DNA of 64,000 bases from Propionibacteriaceae bacterium (GCA_009780915.1 WQZD01000001.1:215836-279835); one strand, 5' to 3'; positions 50,801 to 59,889 are shown, numbered from the stretch's first letter. Notes: generated by a model not told the origin, from the sequence alone. Translations and numbers: made by a program.

Positions 50801-53800
50801 CGTGGACCCGACCCGTCAGATGGCCGGCAGTCATGTGACTGTCGTCATCACGGCCCGGGACGCGAAGTCGAATCCGGTGACGGGCATCCCTGCTGACCAC
50901 ATCGACGTGAGAGGGACTCGTGGCGACGCTTCAGCCACGGTCTCAGGATGCGTCGAGCTAGGAGCGGCCCAGCCCGGGGTCTACACCTGTTCGATGACCG
51001 CCAAACTGGTGGGGACGTACACGGTCTCCGCCTCGCTGGGAGGGGTCGAACTGGCCCAGAAGCCCACGGTGGAGTTCTACTCCGGCGGGGTGTGCGTCAG
51101 CGGGTGCACGCCCGTCGACCCCAGCCACGTCACGCGTTTCGAGATCACCCTGAACGATCAGATCGCCGATGGGAAGGCCGCGGACACCGCCATGGCGTAC
51201 GCCTACGACACGTACGGAAACCCGGTGGAGGACGCGACGGTGGAGGTGGTGGACCACAGCCAGGGGGATCTGGCCGGGATACTGGCCCCCCAGACCCAGA
51301 CGACGACCACGGGAAGCACGGGGACGTCCACCCTCGCGTGGACCTCGACCACCCGCGGGACCTTCACCGTGCGGGGGTTGATCGACGGACTGGCCCCTCA
51401 GACCTCGGTGATGCACCTGTCGTTCGTGGCCGGGAGCGCGGACCCCACGACGTCCACTCTGCAGGTGACCCCGCATGGTCCGATCGCGGCGGGGGGCACG
51501 TACACCCTGACGGCCACCGTGCGCGACGCCACCGGAAACACCATGCCAGGAGAGTTCGTCACCTTCTCGACCGCGTCGTCTGCGGTGGAGATGTCCGACA
51601 CCAGGTGCGAGACCCTCGCCGACGGCCGATGCTCGGTGACGCTCACCTCGAAGGTGGCGGGGAGCTATCCGGTCCATGCGCGGATCCCCGACAAGGCGGG
51701 AGCGCCCGCCGACATCTCAGGCAGCCCGGCCATGGTCACGTTCGTGGCAGGGGATGTGTGCGTGAGCGGGTGTGTCCCCGTGATCGACGACGGCCAGCAC
51801 GTCACGCGCGTGGTCGTGGATCCCAACGGGCTCCCGGCCGACGGTGTGAGCCGGGACCTGATCACGGTGCACGCCTTCGACCGCTATGGCAACCCCGTGA
51901 CGGGGGCGCAGGTCCACGCCGTGGCGGCCCCTGGGCCGACACTGCGCACCCAGGCCGACCCCCTCACGCAGGACGGTGTGGCGATCCTCGCGTACACCTC
52001 GACCATCAAGGGCGCCTTCCCCGTCACCATCACCGTCGACTCCCTGACTCCCACGGGGTCCCCCGCGCAGTTGCTCTTCGGGTCGGGGTCCCCTGATTGG
52101 TCCCAGTCATGGCTGACCATCGATCCGGTCTCGCCGGTCGTCGTGGGAAGCTCGGTCACCGTGACCGCCCACGTGGTGGACGCCAACAAGAACCCGGTGG
52201 AGAACGCCGTGGCCACTTTCGCCCCTGTGGCGAACCTGACCTTCGACTCGTCCACCTGCGTCAGTTCCGCGTCAGGGGTGTGCTCGGTGTCGGCCACCTC
52301 GACCACTGCGGGCACGTACACCATCTCGGCCACCGGCGGGGTCGGGTACTCCTTCTCCAACACGGTGCAGGCGACCTTCGTCGCCGACCAGATCTGCGTG
52401 CCCGGTGAGTGCACGCCCGATCCCGGCGCCCCGGTGACCCGGGTGGAGACCGTGGTCAACGGGGTCCTCCCCGACGGGATGGCCCGTGACATCTTCGCCG
52501 TGTACGTCTACGACAAGTACGGCAACCCGATCTCCTCGGTCCCGGTGGCGTCCACGCCAGCCGACGCCGCGTCCTCGTCGGCCTTGATCATCCAACCGGA
52601 CATCCATGCCACCGCGGCGGACGGCACCTCGTCGATCTGGTACTCCTCCGTGACCGGAGGCACCTTCTCGGCGCATGTGACAGTCGGCGGCAAGACGCCC
52701 CAGGGCTCGCCGGTGACCCCCATCTTCGGGGGTGTGGCCGACCCTGGCCGCTCCTCGTGGGCGATCGCGCCGGAGTCTCCCCTGACTGTGGGTCAGGGGG
52801 CGGCCAACGCGTACACCCTGACCGCGACTCTACGGGACGCGAACGGCGTGGCCGTGCCGAACGCGGCGATGACCTTCGCCGTCGATCCCTCGGGGCCCCG
52901 CTTCGACATGACCACCTGCGTGGCTGATTCCACGGGGACCTGCCAGGTCGTCTTGACCTCCACGAAGGCCGGGACGTTCGCCGTGTCGGCGAGCACCGCC
53001 GGAAAGCCGGTGGCCAGCGTCGGCGGCAACCCGTCGGAGTCTGTGGCGTGGAAGGCGGACGCCGTGTGCGCCCAGGCGTCCGGGTGCGACCCTGTGGATC
53101 CCCACCTGCCCGGCGACCTGCTCACGCGCGTCCAGGTCGTCGAGGACAATGCGACAGCCGATGGGACCTCCCGCGACGTGGCCGCCGTCCACGCCTTCGA
53201 CAAGTGGGGCAACCCCGTCCAGGGGGCGATGGTCCTCTCGTCGGCGGATGACCAGGACCTCATCGTGCAGCAGGGGATCGCGGCCACCGATGACCAGGGG
53301 CGGTGCACGGTGTGGTACGCCTCGTCGGTGGCGGGCTCGTTCATCGCGGCGGTCACCGTCGACGGCGACATCCCCGCCGCCCAGAATTTCGACGGCACCT
53401 CCACGGCGCCCGGCGTGATCACGGTGAACTTCGTCCCCGGTCACGCGGACCCCGCCATGTCCCGGCTGACTGTGGACCCGGCCACCCAGAAAGCCTACGC
53501 CGATGTGGCGGTCACGGCGGTGATCAAGGACGCCAAGGGCAACCCTGTGCCCGGAGCGCAGGTGAGGTTCGAGGCGACGAACTCGGCCACCTTCGGTCCG
53601 GCTGGCGACGCTCGACTGGCGACGGTCACCGTTCCCGCGGACGCCCAAGGCGTGGCCAGGGCGACGCTGACCGACACGACCAAGGAGACGGTCGCTGTGA
53701 CCGCCACGATCAGGGTCGCTGGCGCGGATGCCGAGATCTCGGGCTCGCCGACACAGGTACGGTTCACCGCAGGCGATCCGGACCCCGATCCGCAGTGCCC

Positions 53801-56800
53801 CGGCGACACCGGCACCCATCTGTCGGTGGCGCCGCTCACCCTGCCGGTGGGCGAGATCGCCCAAGCGACCGCGCTGATCACCGACGAGCACTGCATCCCC
53901 GTGGAGGACGTCCGTGTGGACTTCGCCGTGGATCCGGGGACGAGCGCCCAGGTCAGCGTCGTTCAGGCCGTCACCGGCGCCGACGGGAAGGCGTACGCCA
54001 CCCTCACCGACACGATCGCTGAGACGGTGAGCCTCCACGCCCGCGTCGCGGCCCAGGACATCGCCCGGTCGCCGCAGGAGGTGGTCTTCCAGGCCGGGGT
54101 GTTCTCCTGGACGGCGTCGACGTTCACGGTCACGCCCTCCCCGGTGATGACCGACAAGACGACGTGGGCGAAGGCCGATGGGAAGGCCGCGTACACAGGA
54201 ATCCTGACGGCGAGGGACGAGGGGGGCAACCTGCTGACCGACCTGGACGAGTCCCGGATCGACATGCGCTCCACCAGCACGGATGTCCGTGTGTCGGCCG
54301 TGGCGAAGAACCGGGACGGGACGTACACCGCGACCTTCACCTCCCTTGTCGCCGATGCGACCCCGACGGCCACGGCGGCCTACCAGTCCGCCCAGGTGGG
54401 CACGGCGCACGCGATCCCCTTCGCGGCCGGTGACCCGGTCGTGGGCCCGATCCAGTGCGAGGACCCGACCAAGCAGGGGACTCATGTCAGCGCCGATCCG
54501 ACGCAGGTCGGCGTGGGCCAGCACTCGACCGTGACGACCCTGGTGACCGATGCGCACTGCAACCCGGTCGAGGGCGCGACGGTCGGTCTGAGGGCCACCG
54601 GGTCGGCGCTCCTGGCGAAGGACACGGGCGTCACGGACGCCGACGGCCTGTTCCGCACCACGGTGACCGACCTCGTCGCGGAGACCGTGGACGTCCATGC
54701 TTCCATCGCCGCGGGCGAGATCGGGAATTCCCCCGTTCGTGTGACATTCACGCCAGGAGGGGTGGACGCCCACAAGTCCTCGGTGAGCGTGGCCCCGTCT
54801 CGCCAGACGGTCGGCGCGCCGGTGACCGTGACGGTGACCGTCCGCGATGGTCAGGGGAACGCCCTGTCAGGCATCCCCGCCTCGCAGATCCACGTCGCGG
54901 GCGACGCGGGCGACCGCGCGGCCCAGGTGGGTCCCTGTCTGGAGGTCGGGGCGTCCCAGCCCGGTGCGTACACCTGTCAGATGACCGCCAAACTCGCCGA
55001 TGTCTACACCGTGACCGCACGGGTGACGGGGATCCTGCTCGACCAGAAGCCGAACGTGGAGTTCACAGCCGGGGGCACGTGCGTCACCCACTGCGACCCG
55101 ATCGACCCGGCCCACGTCACCCGTTTCGAGATGCGTGACAACGACGCGCTGGCCGACGGTGTGGAACGAGACACGGCTCACGCCTTCGCGTACGACATGT
55201 ACGGCAACCCGGTCGCCGGCGCGACCGTGGTGGTCGAGGACCGTACCCTCGGCGCGGCCGCGGGCTTCCTTCGCCCCGCCACGCAGACCGTCACGACCGG
55301 CCAGGATGGGACGGCTCAGCTCTGGTGGACCTCGACACGGGCGGCGATCTTCTCCGCCGAGGGCTGGATCGACGGGCTTCGCCCCGTCACCGGCGCCACC
55401 GCGCTCAGCCAGATCCGCTTCTCAAGCGGCCTGGCCGATCCGTGGGCGTCGTCCTTCACTCTCACCCCGGCGTCGCCGATCGTGGTGGGCAACTCGTACA
55501 CCGCGTCGGTCGCGGTGCGGGACGCCGCCGGGAATCCGGTGGCCGGGGAGACCGTGGGCTTCCACCTCGACCCGTCCAGCCCGGCGTGGTTGAGCAAGGA
55601 CTCCTGCACGACCAGCGTCGAGGGGACCTGCGCGGTGCGGGTGACCTCCACGTCGGCGACGACGGTGGCCGTCCATGCGACTCTGCACGTCCACGGGACG
55701 GGTGTGGACATCGGTGGCCACGGCGACCGTGCCCATGCCAGCCCGCAGACGGCGGTCTTCGTGGCCGACACTGTGTGCGTCACTGACTGCACCCCGGACA
55801 CCCCCGACCACGTCACCGCTGTGGAGGTCGTCCAGGACGGCGCCGAGGCCAACGGGCAAGCGTCGAACGTGGCCCAGGTGAGGGCGTACGACAAGTACGG
55901 CAACCCGGTGGCGAACGCCCCGGTGACCTCCACGCCTTCGGGGAGCGCCCTGCAGACGCAGGCGCCGATCCCGAGCACGGGGATCGACGGGACGGCGCTG
56001 ATCGAGTACCGCTCGGTGGTGGCGGGCGCCCACACGGCCGCAGTCACCGTGGCGGGCAAAGTCCCCGCCGTGGCGATCAGCATGGACGGGTTGACCAGCA
56101 CGACTGGAACCATCTGGTTGAACTTCGCCTCCGGCACGGCCGACGCCCAGCACTCCTGGCTGACGATCAGCCCGACCGGGTCCCAATCCGTGGGGTCGAC
56201 CTTCCTCGTGACGGCCCACCTCGCCGACCGCTTCGACAACCCGGTCGAGGGCGCGGTCATCACCTTCCCGGCGGTTGACGACCTGTCCTTCTCGGCGACG
56301 TCCTGCCACTCGCTCGACACGGGAGTGTGCCAGGTGTCGGTCACGTCCACGCGCCCGGGGACGTACGTCGTCTCCGGCAGGATCGGCATGCAACCGGTGT
56401 CGAACGCGGTCCAAGCCCGGTTCACCCCGGGGGAGGTGTGCTTCACCGACTGCCACGGCGCCCAGACCAGGGTGGAGGTGACCCGCGACGGCCAGCAGGC
56501 CGACGGGATCCAGCGCGACCAGGCCACGGCGTACGCCTACGACAGGTTCGGCAACCCTGTGGCTGGTGTCACGGTGGCCTCGACCGGCGTGGCCGGGCGC
56601 AGCGACCTGACCGTGCAGCCGGACATCCAGCCCACGGGCGCGGACGGCACGACCACGATCTGGTACTCCACCACACGGAAGGGGAGCCACCTCGCCGACG
56701 TGACCATCGGCGGCGGCATCCCCCACGGATCCCCGATCACGGTGAATTTCGGCAACGGCACCGGCGACGCCGAGCAGTCCAGCTGGGTCATCGCCCCCGC

Positions 56801-58703
56801 AGGTCCCCTGACGGTGGGCGAGGGCGAGGACAGTACGTACACCGCGACCGCCACCGTGAAGGATTCGCACGGCAATCTGGTCCCGGACGCGCTCGTGAGC
56901 GTCACGATCGATCATCATGGGCCGGTGGTCAGTCCGTCCTTCTGCTGGACTGATGACAAGGGTATGTGTTCCGTGGACGTCTGGTCGACATGGTCGGGGA
57001 CGTACACCGTCTCCGCGTCGATCTCATCGGGCGTGATCACGGTCGCGGACACGGGCAAGGCGGCCGCATCCGTCGCATGGACCGCCGACGCGGTGTGCTC
57101 ACAGGCGGCGGGGTGCGATCCGGTGGATCCGAACCTGCCGGGCGAGAAGCGTACCCGCGCGGAGGTGACACGGGACAACCAGGCCGCGGACGGGGTGTCC
57201 GAGAACCTCGTCACCGTGTGGGCCTTCGACCAGTGGGGCAACCCGGTGGAAGGGGCGGTGGTCCAATCCACGAGCCCGGACGCCGACCTGGTGCTCCCCA
57301 CCGGTGTCGCCGGGATCGGCCACGACGGGTCGACCCAGCTCTGGTACACCTCGACGGTGGCGGGCCGCTATACCGCCGATGTGCGCGTCGACGGCCTCGT
57401 CGTGCCGAACTCCCCGGTCACGATGAAATTCGTGCCAGGGGCGGTGTGCGTGGTCGAGGCCGGTTGCACGCCTGAGGGGCCGGGGACCGACCCGAGTCGG
57501 CAGACCCGGGCCGAGGTGAGCGTCAACGACCAGCCCGTGGGAGGCACGGACCAGATCACGGTCTTCGCCTTCGACCGGCACGGCAACAGCGTCGACTCCG
57601 TGGAGTTCGTCGTGACCACGCTCGACACGGATCTGGCGCTGGGCGGGATGGTCCATGTGCCCGAGGCACGGCTGTCGACTGGCGTGGACGGGAGCGCCAC
57701 CTTGTCGGCCACGTCCCGGGTCGGCGGGTCTCATCTGGCCCGAGTCCTGGTGGGCGGCGTTGAGTTGAGCCAGCATGGCTCGCCTCTGGACATACGGTTC
57801 CTGGGCGCCCCCACCATCACCGGACCGAAGGACGGCGACCTCACGAACGAGGATCCCCTCGTCGTCACAGGCACCGGGCAGACCCCGGGCGACACGATCG
57901 TCGTCCGGGATGGTGACACGGTGGTGTGCGAGACCACGGTGGCCGAGGACCTCACATGGAGTTGCTCGGTGACGCTGCCCGACGGCGATCACACCCTGAC
58001 GGCCACGGAGGAGGACGAGGGGCGCAACGTCTCGGAGCCGTCGGCGCCCATCCAGATCGTCGTGGACACCACGGCCCCCTCCCCGCCGATCGTCGACCCC
58101 AGCAACGGGTCGCGGATCACGGGTGAGGCCGATCCCGACTCACTGGTGACGGTGACCGATCCGGACGGGAACCCCATACCCGGCTGCGTGGACGTCAAAC
58201 CTGACTCGCAGGGGCGCTTCGAGTGCAGGCCCGAGACACCTCTCGATCCGGGCAGCGACGTGCTCGTCACCGCGTCGGACGAGGCGGGCAACACGAGCGA
58301 CCCGGTGAGGGTCACGATCCAGCCCCTGAGCATCGAGATCGCCTATCCGATGCGCATGGAGGGGGACACCCAGGTGGTGACGGGGTACAACTTCAACCCA
58401 GGTGAACTCGTGCTGCTGTGGTTGCCGGAGACGGGTGAGAGCTTCGGACCTCTGCCAGCGGACGGCAACGGCACTGTGACGTTCTCGTTCCTCGTGGGGG
58501 CGGACCTGAACGCGGGGCCGCACACGGCCATGCTGGATGGGGACAGGTCCGGCTCTGTGTACGCGACCTTCACCGTGGCTCAGATCGTGATTCCAACCGG
58601 CGGCAGGCTCGCCGACTCGTCGACGCCCCTGTGGGGTCTCGCGGTCGGCGCCCTCGCCGTCTCCATCGGCCTTTGGGTAGGCGTCAGGCGGCGGACTGTG
58701 TAG
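47817..58703 (+). CDS. Giant secreted Ig-repeat adhesin (3,628 residues)
   Basis: A signal peptide (about residues 1-57, ending AHAAS) follows a basic twin-arginine-containing start; an inner ATG (47865) would also keep the signal. Residues about 58-430 form an N-terminal domain of unknown type, beta-rich. About 427-502 is an SdrD-B/Cna-B-like module with the calcium-type loop DANANGVIDPGE. About 592-773 is a GEVED-like domain ending TPGEIEDYRLRV. About 880-3290 hold some twenty Ig/invasin-type (Big_1-like) domains, most with paired cysteines (VCVSGC, and CxnGxC in the second strand). Two further Ig modules lead to the C-terminus, where IPTGG, a hydrophobic helix and VRRRTV form a sortase-like or membrane anchor without a canonical LPxTG. 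Expected role: surface adhesion. It overlaps nothing and ends before a strong terminator. Confidence 0.9.
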   Translation: MGASTRPDAVSRVASNMGRRTARAVKPLAGLAAFALAVGTLIVGQFQVDAMPKAHAASYQGVANTGGWKQVVTPTGLSPLELGATVVNTSPTVPFLPIDKETLYFSSYVNGGTVGHFATGGLEPTTAANQAAIGYGKNITSIMGNPLTTMAIDADPYGTRGEKYAYFWAWDSSNTVSAYQNDGPVPAGTLPIVRWAEGSTKGEFLLVPNVTYPGFPNQGGYRYWSAGETIQKTGEIFFGGGECNTLDYSYNMMIFDPVTYAYNFSGKILPADPGDDIFNNAAVADCGGNGYVASDMALDANGNAYVQVMSTQAAPAFGLPAAPRKWLVRIVPGQGGESWTYNLVTPLQAAPGQSSVATNYATSASFNYGSAFYQGMLYVSSYQDGGNLLQINPMSGYVYTLPHGASTVPTMGPVANYVQDMASGQTARVIEGHVYNDANANGVIDPGEIGQPRVSVALYMKDPNGSDYIYEGKRTTDPSGSYSFLVGGNGDYIVRILPVVDGVNAMQTWARGGGVLNPVVAQCVGGNVSTTAGGICDGALAMPAPDPALPTDPMAPGNDTSTQPGAMAFHTTVTITSDEEVARADFGITTQGSYGDASIAPTTVAAGAPMHLNAVHPIIWLGSTAGSYSGPATNDSHASDDGVYVDSYAGKLSIDNTILAGTRAYQLAGDVSGPATSTGYVSGWTTGAGTDSWNSTPAWSPSISANGKATGVFQFQSGGTLGAAGQAIQFRASVSTVPVTRPDNAGNEYQATVSTGTPNWVTPGEIEDYRLRVADAVYRPAASTTGGTGDFTVDGATMTAGLDPVVGAARGASANAALTLKASVPSGWTVQDVLIKETEGVHAGRVISQPAYTVSGTEVSFSYAPALGSDAIVEVVYARDPDPGKSTLGVSPASTTVGMPITATATIVDPDGQPLSKVAVSFAKKSSSVSLSATTCTTDSAGVCSVEVTSQVAAVYGQEVSASVDVAGVGTAISGSPATVVFTAGGVDDLTSSLSVDPTRQMAGSHVTVVITARDAKSNPVTGIPADHIDVRGTRGDASATVSGCVELGAAQPGVYTCSMTAKLVGTYTVSASLGGVELAQKPTVEFYSGGVCVSGCTPVDPSHVTRFEITLNDQIADGKAADTAMAYAYDTYGNPVEDATVEVVDHSQGDLAGILAPQTQTTTTGSTGTSTLAWTSTTRGTFTVRGLIDGLAPQTSVMHLSFVAGSADPTTSTLQVTPHGPIAAGGTYTLTATVRDATGNTMPGEFVTFSTASSAVEMSDTRCETLADGRCSVTLTSKVAGSYPVHARIPDKAGAPADISGSPAMVTFVAGDVCVSGCVPVIDDGQHVTRVVVDPNGLPADGVSRDLITVHAFDRYGNPVTGAQVHAVAAPGPTLRTQADPLTQDGVAILAYTSTIKGAFPVTITVDSLTPTGSPAQLLFGSGSPDWSQSWLTIDPVSPVVVGSSVTVTAHVVDANKNPVENAVATFAPVANLTFDSSTCVSSASGVCSVSATSTTAGTYTISATGGVGYSFSNTVQATFVADQICVPGECTPDPGAPVTRVETVVNGVLPDGMARDIFAVYVYDKYGNPISSVPVASTPADAASSSALIIQPDIHATAADGTSSIWYSSVTGGTFSAHVTVGGKTPQGSPVTPIFGGVADPGRSSWAIAPESPLTVGQGAANAYTLTATLRDANGVAVPNAAMTFAVDPSGPRFDMTTCVADSTGTCQVVLTSTKAGTFAVSASTAGKPVASVGGNPSESVAWKADAVCAQASGCDPVDPHLPGDLLTRVQVVEDNATADGTSRDVAAVHAFDKWGNPVQGAMVLSSADDQDLIVQQGIAATDDQGRCTVWYASSVAGSFIAAVTVDGDIPAAQNFDGTSTAPGVITVNFVPGHADPAMSRLTVDPATQKAYADVAVTAVIKDAKGNPVPGAQVRFEATNSATFGPAGDARLATVTVPADAQGVARATLTDTTKETVAVTATIRVAGADAEISGSPTQVRFTAGDPDPDPQCPGDTGTHLSVAPLTLPVGEIAQATALITDEHCIPVEDVRVDFAVDPGTSAQVSVVQAVTGADGKAYATLTDTIAETVSLHARVAAQDIARSPQEVVFQAGVFSWTASTFTVTPSPVMTDKTTWAKADGKAAYTGILTARDEGGNLLTDLDESRIDMRSTSTDVRVSAVAKNRDGTYTATFTSLVADATPTATAAYQSAQVGTAHAIPFAAGDPVVGPIQCEDPTKQGTHVSADPTQVGVGQHSTVTTLVTDAHCNPVEGATVGLRATGSALLAKDTGVTDADGLFRTTVTDLVAETVDVHASIAAGEIGNSPVRVTFTPGGVDAHKSSVSVAPSRQTVGAPVTVTVTVRDGQGNALSGIPASQIHVAGDAGDRAAQVGPCLEVGASQPGAYTCQMTAKLADVYTVTARVTGILLDQKPNVEFTAGGTCVTHCDPIDPAHVTRFEMRDNDALADGVERDTAHAFAYDMYGNPVAGATVVVEDRTLGAAAGFLRPATQTVTTGQDGTAQLWWTSTRAAIFSAEGWIDGLRPVTGATALSQIRFSSGLADPWASSFTLTPASPIVVGNSYTASVAVRDAAGNPVAGETVGFHLDPSSPAWLSKDSCTTSVEGTCAVRVTSTSATTVAVHATLHVHGTGVDIGGHGDRAHASPQTAVFVADTVCVTDCTPDTPDHVTAVEVVQDGAEANGQASNVAQVRAYDKYGNPVANAPVTSTPSGSALQTQAPIPSTGIDGTALIEYRSVVAGAHTAAVTVAGKVPAVAISMDGLTSTTGTIWLNFASGTADAQHSWLTISPTGSQSVGSTFLVTAHLADRFDNPVEGAVITFPAVDDLSFSATSCHSLDTGVCQVSVTSTRPGTYVVSGRIGMQPVSNAVQARFTPGEVCFTDCHGAQTRVEVTRDGQQADGIQRDQATAYAYDRFGNPVAGVTVASTGVAGRSDLTVQPDIQPTGADGTTTIWYSTTRKGSHLADVTIGGGIPHGSPITVNFGNGTGDAEQSSWVIAPAGPLTVGEGEDSTYTATATVKDSHGNLVPDALVSVTIDHHGPVVSPSFCWTDDKGMCSVDVWSTWSGTYTVSASISSGVITVADTGKAAASVAWTADAVCSQAAGCDPVDPNLPGEKRTRAEVTRDNQAADGVSENLVTVWAFDQWGNPVEGAVVQSTSPDADLVLPTGVAGIGHDGSTQLWYTSTVAGRYTADVRVDGLVVPNSPVTMKFVPGAVCVVEAGCTPEGPGTDPSRQTRAEVSVNDQPVGGTDQITVFAFDRHGNSVDSVEFVVTTLDTDLALGGMVHVPEARLSTGVDGSATLSATSRVGGSHLARVLVGGVELSQHGSPLDIRFLGAPTITGPKDGDLTNEDPLVVTGTGQTPGDTIVVRDGDTVVCETTVAEDLTWSCSVTLPDGDHTLTATEEDEGRNVSEPSAPIQIVVDTTAPSPPIVDPSNGSRITGEADPDSLVTVTDPDGNPIPGCVDVKPDSQGRFECRPETPLDPGSDVLVTASDEAGNTSDPVRVTIQPLSIEIAYPMRMEGDTQVVTGYNFNPGELVLLWLPETGESFGPLPADGNGTVTFSFLVGADLNAGPHTAMLDGDRSGSVYATFTVAQIVIPTGGRLADSSTPLWGLAVGALAVSIGLWVGVRRRTV
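50770..53430 (+). repeat. Adhesin super-block A (duplicated domain set)
   Basis: Encodes about residues 985-1871. In order: VDPTRQMAGSHVTV, QPGVYTCSMTAKLVGTYTV, DPSHVTRFEITLNDQIADG, YDTYGNPV, WLTIDPVSPVVVGSSVTV, SSWAIAPESPLTVGQG, CDPVDPHLPGDLLTRVQV. Each has a counterpart in super-block B in the same order at an offset of 3.97-4.03 kb. Confidence 0.75.
54760..57450 (+). repeat. Adhesin super-block B (duplicated domain set)
   Basis: Encodes about residues 2315-3212. Counterparts of block A: VAPSRQTVGAPVTV, QPGAYTCQMTAKLADVYTV, DPAHVTRFEMRDNDALADG, YDMYGNPV, WLTISPTGSQSVGSTFLV, SSWVIAPAGPLTVGEG, CDPVDPNLPGEKRTRAEV. Identity varies from about 40 to 70 percent, so the duplication is old. Confidence 0.75.
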
Positions 58704-58813
58704 GAGACAATTTCTTCCCTCCTGCTCCCCAGCCACGTCCGTTCGTGACAGGCGCCAGGGATAGCCACCCCATGGTGAACGCGGGGTGGGGGATCGACGG
58801 GTCCCCCACCCCG
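58691..58813 (+). terminator. Structured tail T4 and terminator of the adhesin gene
   Basis: GTAGGAG...CTCCTGC hairpin at the stop codon, CCAGGGATAGCCACCC, TGGTGAACGC, and the stem CGGGGTGGGGGA (58782-58793)/TCCCCCACCCCG (58802-58813) followed by TTT. It ends 14 bases before the start of the next gene. Confidence 0.8.
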
Positions 58814-58827
58814 TTTGCCATGTCGTC

Positions 58828-59286
58828 ATGGTGACACGATCAGGTTTCCGAGTTGCTAAAGGTATAGTGTTCTTGCTCTCGCTCGCGTTGATTGGGGGTG
58901 GGCTCTCAGGTTGTGCGGTGTCCGCCGGAACCCTAGGAGGATGCGGTGGCGAAGCCAAGGTCGGCATTATCCACTCATCCGATCATCGGAAGATGACGAT
59001 TAACGTCGAGATCTACGGAACTTGTACAAGCTCAGGTTCCCTGACCTACCATATTTGGATGGAGAAACAGGGTATTCTAGGTACATGGTCTGGGGTTGCT
59101 GGTACTGATGCAGGTCAGCAGTCCAGGGCTGTGGTAGCGGGGCAGAAGTTCAACCTACCTTCCAATAGCACCGCACTGTGTGTAAATGGAACCTATCGGG
59201 CTCACGCCACCGTATTCTTCACGGGGGGCGGCAAGGTTGGTGGCACCCTGACACTGCAAACTCCCGGCCAGGCAGTCATTTGCTAA
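58828..59286 (+). CDS. Small lipoprotein
   Basis: 152 residues from ATG 58828. Signal sequence KGIVFLLSLALIGGGLSGC with the lipobox LSGC at cysteine 28 or so. The mature part is a small beta-rich domain with four cysteines (GGCGGEAKVG, YGTCTSSGS, ALCVNGTY and a terminal cysteine), suggesting two disulfides. Family unknown. It starts right behind the adhesin terminator without an obvious ribosome site. GC is lower than in the adhesin. Confidence 0.65.
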   Translation: MVTRSGFRVAKGIVFLLSLALIGGGLSGCAVSAGTLGGCGGEAKVGIIHSSDHRKMTINVEIYGTCTSSGSLTYHIWMEKQGILGTWSGVAGTDAGQQSRAVVAGQKFNLPSNSTALCVNGTYRAHATVFFTGGGKVGGTLTLQTPGQAVIC

Positions 59287-59303
59287 GGGATAGGCTGGGT
59301 CAC

Positions 59304-59726
59304 GTGAGTAGAGACATTAGGTCTTTGGTGGAATGTGTTCGGGAAACGTGGGGTGATTGCGCGAAGGTGTGCTGGGACGAGGCTGGCGGTGTGGTCACGA
59401 TCGTTCCCAATCGACCCATGTCGCCGATCGTTGTCGAGTTCTTTGAGGATGGTTGGTTTGTTCTCACTTGCGGGGCGCATGTCGTATTGGAGGGCGCTGA
59501 CACAGACGACAATAGTTTCCTCATTGCGGTGATCGAGGTGATCAGTTCAGGTCGTTGTGAGGAAGTCGTGCTTTCCGATGATTTGGGAGTTATACGGGTC
59601 ATGCCATCCATGTCATCTGAGGATGACACATTTGGTTGGGTTCCGCCTTCGGGGCGACAGATCCTGAAGTGGGCGCTTCCCGATTGGCGAGGCGAAGCGA
59701 ATGATCCGAGAGTCACGCTGCTGTGA
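59304..59726 (+). CDS. Uncharacterised small protein, immunity-like
   Basis: 140 residues from GTG 59304; the frame stays open upstream across the end of the lipoprotein gene, so the start is uncertain. Beta-strand-rich (GGVVTIVPNRPMSPIVVEFFEDGWFVLTCGAHVVLE) and ending in a tryptophan-containing tail. Similar in size and style to the immunity-like genes at 19.4-23.2 kb, without clear homology. GC is low. Confidence 0.5.
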   Translation: MSRDIRSLVECVRETWGDCAKVCWDEAGGVVTIVPNRPMSPIVVEFFEDGWFVLTCGAHVVLEGADTDDNSFLIAVIEVISSGRCEEVVLSDDLGVIRVMPSMSSEDDTFGWVPPSGRQILKWALPDWRGEANDPRVTLL

Positions 59727-59889
59727 AGATCAGCGTGAGTGGCCTTTCAAAACAGTACCAGTCTGTGAGTGCGGTGGATCTATGAGGATATTGGTGACGT
59801 TGGGGTGTCGGGGGTATCGGTGACGGTTGTCGGTGTGGTGGTGGTGACACTTCTGGGTGGTCCAGTGTGGGGGATGAGTGTTAATGGTC

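Noticed and set aside
58580..58703. A canonical LPxTG sortase signal
   Set aside because: The sequence is IPTGG; the residue between P and T is missing, so it was reported as non-canonical.
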